Assembly: GCA_963677245.1 (NCBI GenBank)
Contig: OY781921.1
Location: 2,170,001 to 2,234,000, forward strand
DNA length: 64,000 bases
Reading direction: 5' to 3'
From: Saccharicrinis sp963677245
GTDB lineage: Bacteria; Bacteroidota; Bacteroidia; Bacteroidales; Marinilabiliaceae
This document shows positions 50,793 to 60,346 of the stretch, in pieces. Position 1 is the first letter of the stretch, and each line of letters opens with the position of its first letter. A program made the position numbers and the translations under genes. The notes under the pieces were generated by a model, which had not been told where the DNA came from, did no database searches, and saw only the letters and a list, made by a program, of their open reading frames with translations.

Positions 50793-51161
50793 AAAAAAGG
50801 ACAGATATAATATCCGTCCTTATCCCTTAATTCAGCTAACTAAATCCAAGTTTTATGAAAAATCCCTACTGCAAATATGTAGAATTAAAATCGAATTAGG
50901 TCGATTATTTTTGTTAATATTGGTTAAAACAAGACTTTCATCCACCTTGACCCCTAATTTAAAAGCTATTTTCAATTCAATAATAGCTTATTAATCTAAA
51001 TACCCCCTAAATTTATAATACATTCTTTTAATTTTTTATCATATTAAATTAACCCTTTTTTAATGTTAAATATTGAACCAAAATTCAAAACTTAAGTTTA
51101 TCCATTGCAAGTTTTTCTATCTTGCCGATCGTTATTAAAAAATCAAAACCATTTCAACAAA
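50793..51161. other. Intergenic region before the alkaline phosphatase gene
   Basis: A hairpin at 50797-50822 (AAGGAC.GATAT and ATATC.GTCCTT) may end the PAP2 transcript, although its T tail is weak. The rest is AT-rich, without a gene. TATCTTG at 51118-51124 is a weak minus-7 candidate for the alkaline phosphatase gene. Confidence 0.45.
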
Positions 51162-52322
51162 ATGAAATCATTATTCTCATTATTTTCATTAAGTATACTA
51201 GTAGGCCTTGTTTTTAATCAATGTTCATCGAGTGATTACATGTATGACGACAAAGAGCTTGAGTATCAAAATCAGGATTTTTACGAAGTCAAAATTTACG
51301 ATGACAGTTTATTACAATTCGAAAATACGCATCCTAAAAACATTATTCTTTTAATTGGTGATGGAATGGGGGTTTCTCAGGTATTTGCCGGATTAACAGC
51401 CAACAAAGGAAAACTCAATTTATTAAATCTTAAAACGATTGGTTTTTCAAAAACGCAAAGTTCTTCAGATTACATAACAGACTCTGCAGCCGGAGGAACT
51501 GCTCTTGCCTGTGGTAAAAAAACCTATAATGGAGCAATTGGTGTTGATCCTAACAAGAATTCTGTAACATCGATACTTGAAATTGCAGAAGAGCATAATA
51601 TTGCAACCGGTCTAGTATCTACCTCTTCTATTGTTCATGCTACACCAGCCTCTTTTATTGCTCATCAACCCGACAGAGATATGTACGAAGAAATTGCTGC
51701 TGATTTTCTGAATACCGAAATTGATGTATTTATAGGTGGTGGTATGCAGTATTTTACAGAACGTGAAGATAAGCGTAACCTGGTTAAAGAATTAGAAGAA
51801 AAGGGTTATACCATTTTGGATAGTCTTGAAAAAGCACAAAACTTAACAGACAGTAAATTAGGTGTTTTAACCGCTCAAAAACATAATGATAAATTTTCGA
51901 AGCGTGGCGAAATGCTCAAAAACGCAACACATAAAGCGTTAGAAATTTTATCAAAAGATGAAAAAGGATTCTTTTTAATGGTAGAAGGTTCTCAAATTGA
52001 TTGGGGCGGACACCAAAATAACACAGCATATATTGTTGGTGAAATGCTTGATTTTGACAAAATGATTGGAGAGGTATTAGAATTCGCCATTAAAGATCAG
52101 GAAACTTTAGTAATTGTTACAGCTGATCATGAAACCGGAGGTTTTGGATTAAATGAAAGCAATATGGCAAAAGGGTTTGTTAACGGAGATTTTATTTCTG
52201 ATAGCCATACCGGTGTAATGGTTCCTGTTTTTGCCGTAGGCCCGGGAGCTGAGGAATTTATGGGTATTTATGAAAACACCGCCATTTTTGATAAGATGCT
52301 TAAACTATACAACTTCAACTAA
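51162..52322 (+). CDS. Alkaline phosphatase lipoprotein
   Basis: The start at 51162 (MKSLFSLFSLSILVGLVF) gives a lipoprotein signal with lipobox FNQC; the frame is open from 51105. The 386-residue enzyme releases phosphate from monoesters in the periplasm or at the surface. Metal and nucleophile motifs are plain: ILLIGDGMGVSQ (first metal Asp), ITDSAAGGTALACG (Ser nucleophile in TDSAA), STSSIVHATPASFIAH, GSQIDWGGHQNN and VTADHETGGFG (zinc ligands Asp-His). It lacks the long insert loops of E. coli PhoA, as is usual for this group. A terminator follows. No phosphate-regulation genes are near. Confidence 0.92.
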   Translation: MKSLFSLFSLSILVGLVFNQCSSSDYMYDDKELEYQNQDFYEVKIYDDSLLQFENTHPKNIILLIGDGMGVSQVFAGLTANKGKLNLLNLKTIGFSKTQSSSDYITDSAAGGTALACGKKTYNGAIGVDPNKNSVTSILEIAEEHNIATGLVSTSSIVHATPASFIAHQPDRDMYEEIAADFLNTEIDVFIGGGMQYFTEREDKRNLVKELEEKGYTILDSLEKAQNLTDSKLGVLTAQKHNDKFSKRGEMLKNATHKALEILSKDEKGFFLMVEGSQIDWGGHQNNTAYIVGEMLDFDKMIGEVLEFAIKDQETLVIVTADHETGGFGLNESNMAKGFVNGDFISDSHTGVMVPVFAVGPGAEEFMGIYENTAIFDKMLKLYNFN

Positions 52323-52344
52323 TAATAAAATAAATAATAACTTT

Positions 52345-52388
52345 AAGCCTGAGGAAATCGTGCAAGTACTTTTCTTCAGGCTTTTTTT
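52345..52388 (+). terminator. Terminator of the alkaline phosphatase gene
   Basis: AAGCCTGA and TCAGGCTT pair, with a GGAAA/TTTTC extension, and seven T follow. Confidence 0.8.
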
Positions 52389-52522
52389 ATACAATTTTAT
52401 AAAACCTATACTAACCTTCCCTCAAAAAAAACGACTATTTACTTCATTAACATGCTTCTTCCATAAGAGCAGTAATCCTTATCAACACTCTTTATGATTT
52501 TAATTTTCTGTTAATATTTCTT

Positions 52523-52530
52523 TATTTTTG
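52523..52530 (+). promoter_or_regulatory. Minus-7 element (TATTTTTG) of the propeller kinase gene
   Basis: TATTTTTG matches TAnnTTTG. It lies 67 bases before the ATG at 52598 and 175 before the GTG at 52706. The TTG element is not clear. Confidence 0.45.
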
Positions 52531-52705
52531 TATAACTAAGTCAACATTCTTACCGTATAGTTTTATTATCATTGAATCAAAAGAGGTCTAAACAAACATG
52601 TTCACAATAAAGAAATTTTCATTTCCATTTATATCCAACTTGGAAAGTTGCACTGTACATGAATTTGTTCCATACCATTACAACCAAGAAATTAAAAGGA
52701 GATTT

Positions 52706-55700
52706 GTGAAGGAGATTATAATTATTTTACTTTTTTTTCTTGCCTACTCTGGCACTAAGGCTAATGAAATCAAATATATACCATTTAAATACTTAAACAC
52801 AAAAGAAGGTGTTGGACCTGTAAGAAGTATTTACCGCGATAAAGATGATTTTCTTTGGATTGGTTCGGAAGATAATGGATTAATAAAATACAATTCAGAG
52901 TTCTTGACTTATTTTAAACACGACCCTAAAGACTCTTTGAGCATTTCTGATAACTACATTTTAAAAATATTAGAGGATTCCTACAATAACCTCTGGGTAA
53001 TTACTAAGAGCGGCCTCAATAAAATGAATAAATTGAATCATACTTTTACCAGGTACAATTTAAACACAAAAAACAGCGAAGATGTTTCGGTAAGTGAAAT
53101 ATTTGAAGATTCGAATAAAAGATTATGGCTTGGAACAAGCAATGGCTTATATGAATATATTCATATAAAAGACACTTTGATTCAGCACTCATTAAACGAA
53201 TCTTTTAAAAAGAAAATTAGTTCTATTAATGAGGATAAAGAAGGTAATTTATGGATTGCTTACATTGCTCAATACCTTACACAATATAATCCTTCAACAA
53301 AAAAAAATAGCAATTATGAGATCAACAACTTAGCAAGAAGAAGCTGTCACAAACAAATTTTGATTGATAACGAAAACGAAATTTGGCTTACCATAAGCGG
53401 ATATAGTTTTGCTTCCTTTAACAAGAAAAGCGGTTTATTTACTCATTTCAGATTAAACCGAAATGGAGAAGGTATTAATACTTATTTATTAAATCAGCTG
53501 GTTGAATTTGACAACGAAAATATACTCATTGGTACAAACCAAGGAGGTATTAATGTATTCAATAAAAAAACTAAGCGTTTTAACTATATCAACTCTTTTC
53601 AAAGCAATGCTGGAAATTTAACTTCAGATGGAATATTAACGCTTTCTATAGACCAGGAAGGTATTCTATGGTTGGGGACATCCAGAGGTGGTGTAAATTA
53701 TTATAACCCTAAAGAGGCGCGTTTCAAAGTATACAGAAAGGGAGACATTAACCCTTTTACTAATCACAACAAACACCTTACGAATAGCGTAATTGACTGC
53801 CTACTTGAAGATAAACAAGGTAACATTTGGGTTGGAACCGATGGAGGTGGAATAAATATTTTAAATCCAGAAACAGATTACTTTAACACTCTTACTACAG
53901 CAAACTCCAACCTTCGGGCCAATACTATTCGATCCTTATCAGAAGACAGCAATGGAAATATTATTATTTGTTCCTGGCCAAATCTTTTAGATGTATACAA
54001 TCCCCGAACATCAAATATTAAACCATTAACATTACATGGTGATTATGTTTTAAATCATAATCGCGGAATTATATGGGATGCCTCTTTGGATAGTTTAGAT
54101 CGTTTATGGCTGGCAACAAACAAAGGCGATGTTGTTATGTACGATCATAAGGGTATCCAAAAATATCACCGCCAGTTTACACCTGGAAATCAACTTGGGG
54201 TGAATAAGGTGTTTACCTCGAACAGAAACGAAAAAATCATGCTGGCCGGCCCTCAAAAAGGACTCATGTTTTGGGATGAGTCGATCTTCGATTTTATAGA
54301 AAGTAAAATTACCTTGGAAGATATTGTTTGTATTGATATTGATGAAAACCTGAATTATCTAGTTGGCTCCGGTGAAAATGGCGTATTTATGTATAATCGT
54401 AATCAGGAGCTAATTGCTACATATAATGAAGACAATGGATTGTCTAGTAATTTCATCAGCTCCTTAAACTGTGTTAATGAGAATGAAGTATGGGTTTCAA
54501 CCAATAAAGGATTAAATCAAGTTTTAACCGATGACCATATCGTATATATTTATAACAGTTCAGATGAACTGCAGGGAAATCAGTACTTCAACCAATCTTC
54601 TTTGAAAACCAAAAGTGGAAAACTTTACTTTGGAGGAACAAATGGTATTGACTGTTTTTTTCCGGAGCTAATTAAGAGAAACGAATACACACCCAAAGTT
54701 AATTTACTAGGTATATTTGCTTATTCTAAAAAAGCAAATGTTGGTGAAAAATACATAAACGTATCCGAGAGCGACACTGTGCATCTTGATTGGCATCAAA
54801 ACAGAATCGAATTGACTTTTCAGGCCAATAATTTTACCTTTAAAAACAAAACTCAATATAAATATATTCTTACCAATGCAGATGGTGGGAAATATCAATA
54901 TGGATTTATCAATAGAGCCGTATATAATTATTTGAAACCCGGCACTTATCAATTCCAAGTTACTTCTTCCAATAGTGATGGCCTCTGGAATCCAATAGGC
55001 GACCAGGTTACCATTATAATCGAAAAACCATACTGGAATAAAGCCTGGTTCTACTTTATCATAGGGGCACTTGTTCTAACATTTGTTTACTTTATCATTC
55101 ACCTAAGAGAAAAAACATTAAGACAGGCGAAAATTATTTTACAGAAAAAAGTAACCAATAGAACCCATACAATTCAAAAGCAAAATGAATTACTGATTCA
55201 ACAAAAGGAAGAACTGCAGGAGCACAAAGACCACTTAGAATCAATGGTTGAACAACGAACAAGCCAATTGATTATAGCTAAGGAAAAAGCAGAAAAATCA
55301 GATCGATTAAAATCTTATTTTCTGGCTAACATGAGCCACGAGATTCGTACTCCTATGAATGCCATTGTTGGTTTTTCTTCATTGCTTAAAGATGTAGATC
55401 TTACCAACGAAGAAAAAGATCAGTTTATTAATTTAATCATTAGTAATTCTAACGCCTTATTAATGCTAATTGAAGATATTCTTGACTTTTCACAAATTGA
55501 AGCAAACCAATTAAAAATTAAGAAAAGTCACTTTTCAATCAGCCATTTGCTAAATGATATTCACTCTTCATTTTCTTTAAGAAATACAAACGAAAACCTT
55601 GAAATACTAAAATCAAATCAAATACCAGACAAAGACTTAAAACTATATTCAGATGAGTACCGAATTAGACAAATAATGGTTAACCTGATGAGTAATGCGC

Positions 55701-56041
55701 TAAAATTTACTAAAAAAGGTAGTATTGTAATTGGTGCACACATACAAAATAACCGTCTGGAATTCTACGTTAAAGACAGTGGCATTGGAATCAACAACAA
55801 ACAACAGCAGATTATTTTCAGTCAGTTTGTAAAACTGAGTCGTGATCAAAATAGTGGAAAACCTGGTATTGGTTTAGGTTTGGCTATATGCAAAAGCCTA
55901 TCCGTTCTTTTAGGCGGTGAGTTAAGTGTGCATTCAAAACCCGGAGAAGGATCTACTTTTACATTCTCTATTTCACTGCAAGAAACTAAAACAATGCCAT
56001 CTCCAAACCAAGCAGCACCTAAAGAAAATATAGAATCATAA
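52706..56041 (+). CDS. Propeller-type sensor histidine kinase
   Basis: The frame opens at an ATG at 52598. The GTG at 52706 has AAAGGAG just before it and starts a clean signal peptide (KEIIIILLFFLAYSGTKA), so I prefer it (1111 residues). The order is propeller repeats (about 20-690), Y_Y_Y domain (about 735-800), membrane helix (about 810-830, WFYFIIGALVLTFVYFII), coiled coil (about 835-895), HisKA with MSHEIRTPMNAIVGFSSLL and a HATPase with GIGLGLAICKSL. It lacks the receiver and AraC domains found in classical hybrid two-component systems, so a separate regulator is needed. None is adjacent. The sensed ligand is unknown, and no polysaccharide genes are near. Confidence 0.87.
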   Translation: MKEIIIILLFFLAYSGTKANEIKYIPFKYLNTKEGVGPVRSIYRDKDDFLWIGSEDNGLIKYNSEFLTYFKHDPKDSLSISDNYILKILEDSYNNLWVITKSGLNKMNKLNHTFTRYNLNTKNSEDVSVSEIFEDSNKRLWLGTSNGLYEYIHIKDTLIQHSLNESFKKKISSINEDKEGNLWIAYIAQYLTQYNPSTKKNSNYEINNLARRSCHKQILIDNENEIWLTISGYSFASFNKKSGLFTHFRLNRNGEGINTYLLNQLVEFDNENILIGTNQGGINVFNKKTKRFNYINSFQSNAGNLTSDGILTLSIDQEGILWLGTSRGGVNYYNPKEARFKVYRKGDINPFTNHNKHLTNSVIDCLLEDKQGNIWVGTDGGGINILNPETDYFNTLTTANSNLRANTIRSLSEDSNGNIIICSWPNLLDVYNPRTSNIKPLTLHGDYVLNHNRGIIWDASLDSLDRLWLATNKGDVVMYDHKGIQKYHRQFTPGNQLGVNKVFTSNRNEKIMLAGPQKGLMFWDESIFDFIESKITLEDIVCIDIDENLNYLVGSGENGVFMYNRNQELIATYNEDNGLSSNFISSLNCVNENEVWVSTNKGLNQVLTDDHIVYIYNSSDELQGNQYFNQSSLKTKSGKLYFGGTNGIDCFFPELIKRNEYTPKVNLLGIFAYSKKANVGEKYINVSESDTVHLDWHQNRIELTFQANNFTFKNKTQYKYILTNADGGKYQYGFINRAVYNYLKPGTYQFQVTSSNSDGLWNPIGDQVTIIIEKPYWNKAWFYFIIGALVLTFVYFIIHLREKTLRQAKIILQKKVTNRTHTIQKQNELLIQQKEELQEHKDHLESMVEQRTSQLIIAKEKAEKSDRLKSYFLANMSHEIRTPMNAIVGFSSLLKDVDLTNEEKDQFINLIISNSNALLMLIEDILDFSQIEANQLKIKKSHFSISHLLNDIHSSFSLRNTNENLEILKSNQIPDKDLKLYSDEYRIRQIMVNLMSNALKFTKKGSIVIGAHIQNNRLEFYVKDSGIGINNKQQQIIFSQFVKLSRDQNSGKPGIGLGLAICKSLSVLLGGELSVHSKPGEGSTFTFSISLQETKTMPSPNQAAPKENIES

Positions 56042-56221
56042 ACAAATTCAGTTCTCAGCTTTTTAAGAAACTCAATACTACATTTATATGAAATCGGTTT
56101 GACCGTAGTCGCCCCGTATGCATTAGCACACCAAAACCAGTCTTAACACACTGTCTTGTAACTCTGAAGTAACTTAGAACCTAATTCACATTGCGGATAT
56201 CAATAAGGATATATTAAATAC

Positions 56222-56256
56222 AAAAAAAGCCTTACAAAAAATCTGTAAGGCTTTTA
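56222..56256 (-). terminator. Terminator of the tRNA gene
   Basis: AAAGCCTTACA and TGTAAGGCTTT pair perfectly on the minus strand, followed by T residues. The stem could also stop the kinase transcript coming from the other side. Confidence 0.8.
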
Positions 56257-56259
56257 AAG

Positions 56260-56333
56260 TACCGAGAGGCGGGCTTGAACCGCCGACCTCAGGATTATGA
56301 ATCCTGCGCTCTAACCAGCTGAGCTACCTCGGC
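56260..56333 (-). tRNA. tRNA-Met (CAT), elongator type
   Basis: Reading the minus strand from 56333 gives a 74-base cloverleaf: acceptor arm GCCGAGG/TCTCGGT, D arm GCTC...GAGC, anticodon arm CAGGA-TTCATAA-TCCTG with anticodon CAT, T arm GGCGG-TTCAAGC-CCGCC, and discriminator A. CCA is not encoded. The first pair is G-T, and the body lacks the GGG/CCC anticodon stem of initiator tRNA, so it is elongator Met. A lysidine-modified Ile tRNA is the less likely alternative. Confidence 0.93.
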
Positions 56334-56528
56334 ATTTGCTTAAACATGGTATCAAACAGTCGATACTTGTTTTGTTTTTGCGGATGCAAATGTATGCGAA
56401 TATTTATGATTTACCAACTAATGAGATTGTTTTTTTTAATGTTTTTCAATAATCACCCCTCATATCACTACCCATCAATAACTTACAAACTGTAAAAAAT
56501 TATAAATATATCCATTCTAAATAAAGCA

Positions 56529-56559
56529 TTGATATTTTTTTAATTGGGTTGTAACTTGT
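56529..56559 (+). promoter_or_regulatory. Promoter-like element before the ECF sigma gene
   Basis: TTG at 56529 is followed after 20 bases by TAACTTGT (56552-56559), one base off the consensus. The start at 56588 is 28 bases on. Confidence 0.4.
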
Positions 56560-56587
56560 TTTGCATTTCAGGCGTCAAACAGAGTAG

Positions 56588-57163
56588 ATGAATAAGCTAG
56601 GCGATAAAATAATTATAAAACAGGTAAACCAAGGCGATGTGGCAGCCTATGCTATATTGGTGAAACGTTATCAACAAATGGCCTATACATTAGCCTTAAG
56701 TATTACCAAAAATAAAGAAGATGCCGAAGAGGTGGCTCAAGACGCCTTTGTAAAAGCTTATAAAAATTTGTCGACTTTTAAAGGAAAATCAAAGTTTAGC
56801 ACCTGGCTATACCAAATTGTTTACCGAACAGCTTTAAGTAAAATACGTATTCAAAAACACCATACACAAGAGATTGATGATAAGGTGATGAATAATGATT
56901 TACTTAAAGAAAATCAACCTAATAATCTGGAACAACTAGATCGAAAACTGATTATTCGTGTGGCAATTGACCAGTTAAAAGAAGATGAATCGTTTTTGCT
57001 TATTCTGTATTATTATGAAGAATTAACCGTGGATGAAATTGCCGACAGTACAGGTTTATCTGAAAGTAATGTGAAGGTAAAATTACACCGGGCAAGAAAA
57101 AACATGCACGATCAACTTCAGACCATGCTGAATGGGAAAGCTAAAACATTAATACAACTGTGA
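56588..57163 (+). CDS. ECF-type RNA polymerase sigma factor
   Basis: The 191-residue protein has region 2 (about 20-85: YAILVKRYQQMAYTLALSIT, NKEDAEEVAQDAFVKAYKNL, FSTWLYQIVYRTALSKIR). Region 4 follows (about 120-175: LLILYYYEELTVDEIADSTG, LSESNVKVKLHRARKNM). Together these define an ECF sigma factor that directs RNA polymerase to a small regulon. The next gene overlaps its stop codon by one base (TGATG) and encodes a small membrane protein in the usual place of an anti-sigma factor. The signal and the regulon are unknown. Confidence 0.92.
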   Translation: MNKLGDKIIIKQVNQGDVAAYAILVKRYQQMAYTLALSITKNKEDAEEVAQDAFVKAYKNLSTFKGKSKFSTWLYQIVYRTALSKIRIQKHHTQEIDDKVMNNDLLKENQPNNLEQLDRKLIIRVAIDQLKEDESFLLILYYYEELTVDEIADSTGLSESNVKVKLHRARKNMHDQLQTMLNGKAKTLIQL

Positions 57164-57591
57164 TGGATAATAAAGACATGCATATAAATAAGGATGAAGA
57201 GCAACTCATAAAGGATCTTTTTGAAGGATATGAACCCTCTGAACCTTCAAAGGATTTTACTAAGCTGACCATGGATAAAGTATTGCATGAATGGTCGAGC
57301 CAGCCCATTAAAAACAATATAAAAATAAGTACTTCTAATAAGGTATGGATTATTGTGGCTGCATGTCTTGCTGCTCTTTTAGTTTACTTTTTCGATGTTA
57401 AAAACATAGCCGATGAAACAGCTCTAGCCAGCAGTTTTAATATGATTAATTTACAAGAAACCATGCACCAGTTACTTCGGTCTGTTTGTGTTGGTTTTGA
57501 AAAGATACCATCCATATTGTATGTGATAGCACTTGGGGTTTCTGCTTTACTTATTCTAGATAAAACCATTCAAAAAACCGTTAAATCATAA
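57163..57591 (+). CDS. Small membrane protein, probable anti-sigma partner
   Basis: The ATG at 57163 overlaps the sigma factor stop codon (TGATG), so translation is coupled. A GTG at 57160 is also possible. The 142-residue product has a cytoplasmic N-terminal part of about 65 residues (EQLIKDLFEGYEPSEPSKDF, TKLTMDKVL), a membrane helix (about 67-83, VWIIVAACLAALLVYFF) and a second helix near the C-terminus (about 117-135, ILYVIALGVSALLILD). It lacks the HxxxCxxC of zinc anti-sigma factors. The role as anti-sigma factor is inferred from its position and layout. Confidence 0.6.
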   Translation: MDNKDMHINKDEEQLIKDLFEGYEPSEPSKDFTKLTMDKVLHEWSSQPIKNNIKISTSNKVWIIVAACLAALLVYFFDVKNIADETALASSFNMINLQETMHQLLRSVCVGFEKIPSILYVIALGVSALLILDKTIQKTVKS

Positions 57592-57704
57592 CCAATAGAT
57601 CGATGGACTATTGACAAAATATATGAGATTTATTTACATGATACTTAATACAAATAACCCCGTCTTTATCTATAATTTATAAAATCTTAATGAACGACTC
57701 CCTA

Positions 57705-59813
57705 CTACCCTTTCATTCTAATCAGGCTTAAAGCCAAACGAATTACATGATGTGGAATTTGACGCTTAGCTTGTTCAAATATTTCCTGCAAATTTAAATC
57801 CGGATTTTGTTTTACAATGCCCTCAATCTCTATTAATTCAAAAGGCAAAACAAACTGCTCAATATCTACTTGCTTTCCTTTTTCATATAAAGTTGCCAAA
57901 TGCGAATACACGGTAATTACATTGATGCCTTGTTGCGAAGCAATAATCTCAGGAGACAATCCTTGACGGAATAAGTCATATGTTTTTTCAAAAGGCGGTT
58001 TCTTTTTTGTCTTTTGACCTATATAACTTTTTATTTCGTTGACAAAAGCCTGTCCATATTGATCCCATTTTCGATTTCCTACTCCAGAGATTTCTTTCAT
58101 CTCCCATTCATTTAAGGGTCTTTTCTCAACCATCTCCGAAAGGGTAGCATCCGAAAACAATATATAAGGAGGCACTCCCAACTCTACGGCCATCTTTCGT
58201 CTCAAACTCCTAAGTCTCTCAAACAAGCCTTTTTCCTGATCAAAAACAGGAGCCATTATTTTCTTTCGTGTTTCAACCGGTTTATCATGTTTCACTCTTT
58301 CTCCAAGTTGGTGTAACATCACCTTTTCATTATCAAAAAGCACTTTTTTACTTAATGGCGTTAGAGCCAGAATACTTCCTTTATGGTATTCTATTTTCAG
58401 ATAGCCCAGATTAATAAGCTGATTAATGATTAGTTCCCAATCCTGCTGATTGGTATCACTACCGGCTCCAAAGGTCTTTATCTCATTAAACTTTCCGGCT
58501 GCTACATCAGGCGATAACTTTCCGATTAAAATATGAGACAACAGATTTTGAGGTAACTTACCGCTTAAGCGAGCTACAGCAGACAGAGCCTTTTGTGCCC
58601 AGACTGTACCTTCGAATAATTTCTGACTTCCTTTGCAGTTATCACACTCCCCGCAATTTTCGCTCGTCCATTCGCCAAAGTAATTCAGTAATAATCTTCT
58701 TCGGCAATGATTGGATTCAGCAAAACTATACATTCGATCTAATCGGGCATCAAGCATTACTTTTCGCTCCGACTCTTCATTGAAGCCTTGCAATACTTTC
58801 AAGTCCTGTCTTCCATAAAACATTAAAGCATGAGCCGGCAATCCATCTCTCCCACTTCGTCCTATTTCCTGATAATAACCTTCAATATTTTTTGGTAAAT
58901 TATGATGAATCACCCAGCGAACATTAGATTTATCAATACCCATCCCAAAGGCTATAGTCGCACAAACCACCTTTACCCTATCATTAATAAAATTATTCTG
59001 TACTCTGTTTCGGTAATCCGCTTCCATTCCTGCATGATAATAGGCTGCTGAGATGCCATTTTCTTTTAAAAAGCGAGATAAGTCTTCGGTATTCTTTTTA
59101 CTCAGACAATAAACTATTCCGGAATCTCCTTCCCGTTTTCGAATAAAATTCAGGATAACCTCTTTACGTTTATAAGCTGGTCTGGCCTCAATAAAAATAT
59201 TAGGTCGCGAAAAAGAATCTTTAAATATTTTAGGATTACGCAAACGAAGCTGCTCCACAATGTCTTTCTGCGTTAAAGGATCAGCCGTTGCCGTTAAAGC
59301 CAACAAAGGCACCTCTTTAAATTGACGTTTTAAATAACCAAGTTTTTTATATTCCGGTCTAAAATCGTGTCCCCAAGCTGAAATACAATGCGCTTCATCA
59401 ATGGCAATCAGACTTATTTTTGATTGCAGTAAGGTATAATAAAAGTTCTCAGAATTCATTTTTTCGGGAGAAACATAAAGCAACTTTACCTTGTCCTCTA
59501 CCACCTTTTTAGTCACTTGGGCTTGCTCTTCCTCCGAAAGGGAACTATTTAAAAACTCAGCCTGAACCCCATTCATCATTAGGGCTTCAACCTGATCTTT
59601 CATCAACGCAATCAATGGTGATACCACAATAGCCACTCCAGGCAATGCTAATGCAGGAATCTGAAAACAAATCGACTTCCCTCCTCCTGTAGGCATCAAA
59701 ACCAAACAATCCTGCTTATTTAATACTGCCTCTATTACGTCCTTCTGGGTTGGTCTGAATTGACTATATCCAAATACTTCTTTTAATATTCCTTCTGCAC
59801 TTTGTATTCCCAT
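57705..59813 (-). CDS. recQ: RecQ ATP-dependent DNA helicase
   Basis: The 702-residue enzyme unwinds DNA 3'-5' in recombination and repair. The helicase core (about 10-340) has FGYSQFRPTQKDVIEA, MPTGGGKSICFQIPAL (Walker A), IAIDEAHCISAWGHDFRPEY (DEAH) and QEIGRSGRDGLP. A zinc-binding domain follows (CRRRLLLNYFGE...CGECDNC, about 365-395), then the RQC winged helix (about 400-500), an HRDC domain (about 520-595) and a C-terminal helix-turn-helix (about 605-700: LFRQGLSPEIIASQQGINVI). All motifs are intact. The gene lies on the opposite strand from the sigma factor operon and separates that operon from the DUF6249 gene. Confidence 0.95.
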   Translation of the reverse strand: MGIQSAEGILKEVFGYSQFRPTQKDVIEAVLNKQDCLVLMPTGGGKSICFQIPALALPGVAIVVSPLIALMKDQVEALMMNGVQAEFLNSSLSEEEQAQVTKKVVEDKVKLLYVSPEKMNSENFYYTLLQSKISLIAIDEAHCISAWGHDFRPEYKKLGYLKRQFKEVPLLALTATADPLTQKDIVEQLRLRNPKIFKDSFSRPNIFIEARPAYKRKEVILNFIRKREGDSGIVYCLSKKNTEDLSRFLKENGISAAYYHAGMEADYRNRVQNNFINDRVKVVCATIAFGMGIDKSNVRWVIHHNLPKNIEGYYQEIGRSGRDGLPAHALMFYGRQDLKVLQGFNEESERKVMLDARLDRMYSFAESNHCRRRLLLNYFGEWTSENCGECDNCKGSQKLFEGTVWAQKALSAVARLSGKLPQNLLSHILIGKLSPDVAAGKFNEIKTFGAGSDTNQQDWELIINQLINLGYLKIEYHKGSILALTPLSKKVLFDNEKVMLHQLGERVKHDKPVETRKKIMAPVFDQEKGLFERLRSLRRKMAVELGVPPYILFSDATLSEMVEKRPLNEWEMKEISGVGNRKWDQYGQAFVNEIKSYIGQKTKKKPPFEKTYDLFRQGLSPEIIASQQGINVITVYSHLATLYEKGKQVDIEQFVLPFELIEIEGIVKQNPDLNLQEIFEQAKRQIPHHVIRLALSLIRMKG

Positions 59814-59924
59814 GCCACAAAAATATTCAAATTATATAAAGCTTTTGCATAAAAAGTGTAACCGAAAGAAATCGCAGGTAGTCTAATTTTATAGAAACAG
59901 TAAAAACATTTAAAACTGAATATT

Positions 59925-60278
59925 ATGCAAGTAGAAATAATCGTTCCGGTAGCCTTTTTCTTTTCCATTGCAGGAACAATTGTGATGTTGGCTTATTTTA
60001 GAACCCGAAGAATCGAACGTACTTCATTAATTGCGGCAGGTAAAGATGCCTCACTTTTTAATGAAGGAGTTAAGAAACCCACCATTAGTAATGCTTTAAA
60101 ATATGGTATTTTGTCTATTGGTATTGGATTAGGATTGTTAATTGGTGATTACCTGGCCAAATCAACTCAATTAGAAGAAGCTGTTGCCTATTTCGCGCCT
60201 GTATTTATTTTAGGAGGTATTAGCTTATTAGTATTTTATCTACTTCAAAATAAACTCAATCAGCATAATCCTGAGTAA
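59925..60278 (+). CDS. DUF6249-type small membrane protein
   Basis: The 117-residue protein has three membrane helices (about 4-24, 57-76, 87-108) and a basic loop RTRRIERTSLIAAGKDASLF. The layout and the RTSLIAxGKD segment match a Bacteroidota family I recall as DUF6249. In related genomes such genes tend to follow an ECF sigma factor and its small membrane partner. Here the sigma operon ends at 57591 and recQ lies between in the other direction, so the usual linkage appears to be broken. The function is unknown. Confidence 0.6.
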   Translation: MQVEIIVPVAFFFSIAGTIVMLAYFRTRRIERTSLIAAGKDASLFNEGVKKPTISNALKYGILSIGIGLGLLIGDYLAKSTQLEEAVAYFAPVFILGGISLLVFYLLQNKLNQHNPE

Positions 60279-60310
60279 TTTCTTTTTGATTTTACATACC
60301 AAAGATTTTA

Positions 60311-60346
60311 AAAGGTTACCACTTTGTTCAGGTAACCTTTCTTTTT
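60311..60346 (+). terminator. Terminator of the DUF6249 gene
   Basis: AAAGGTTACC and GGTAACCTTT pair perfectly around ten bases, then CTTTTT. It overlaps the stop codon of the convergent gene by two bases. Confidence 0.85.

Noticed and set aside
56260..56333. Initiator tRNA
   Set aside because: The anticodon stem lacks the three G-C pairs of initiator tRNA. The sequence fits elongator Met.
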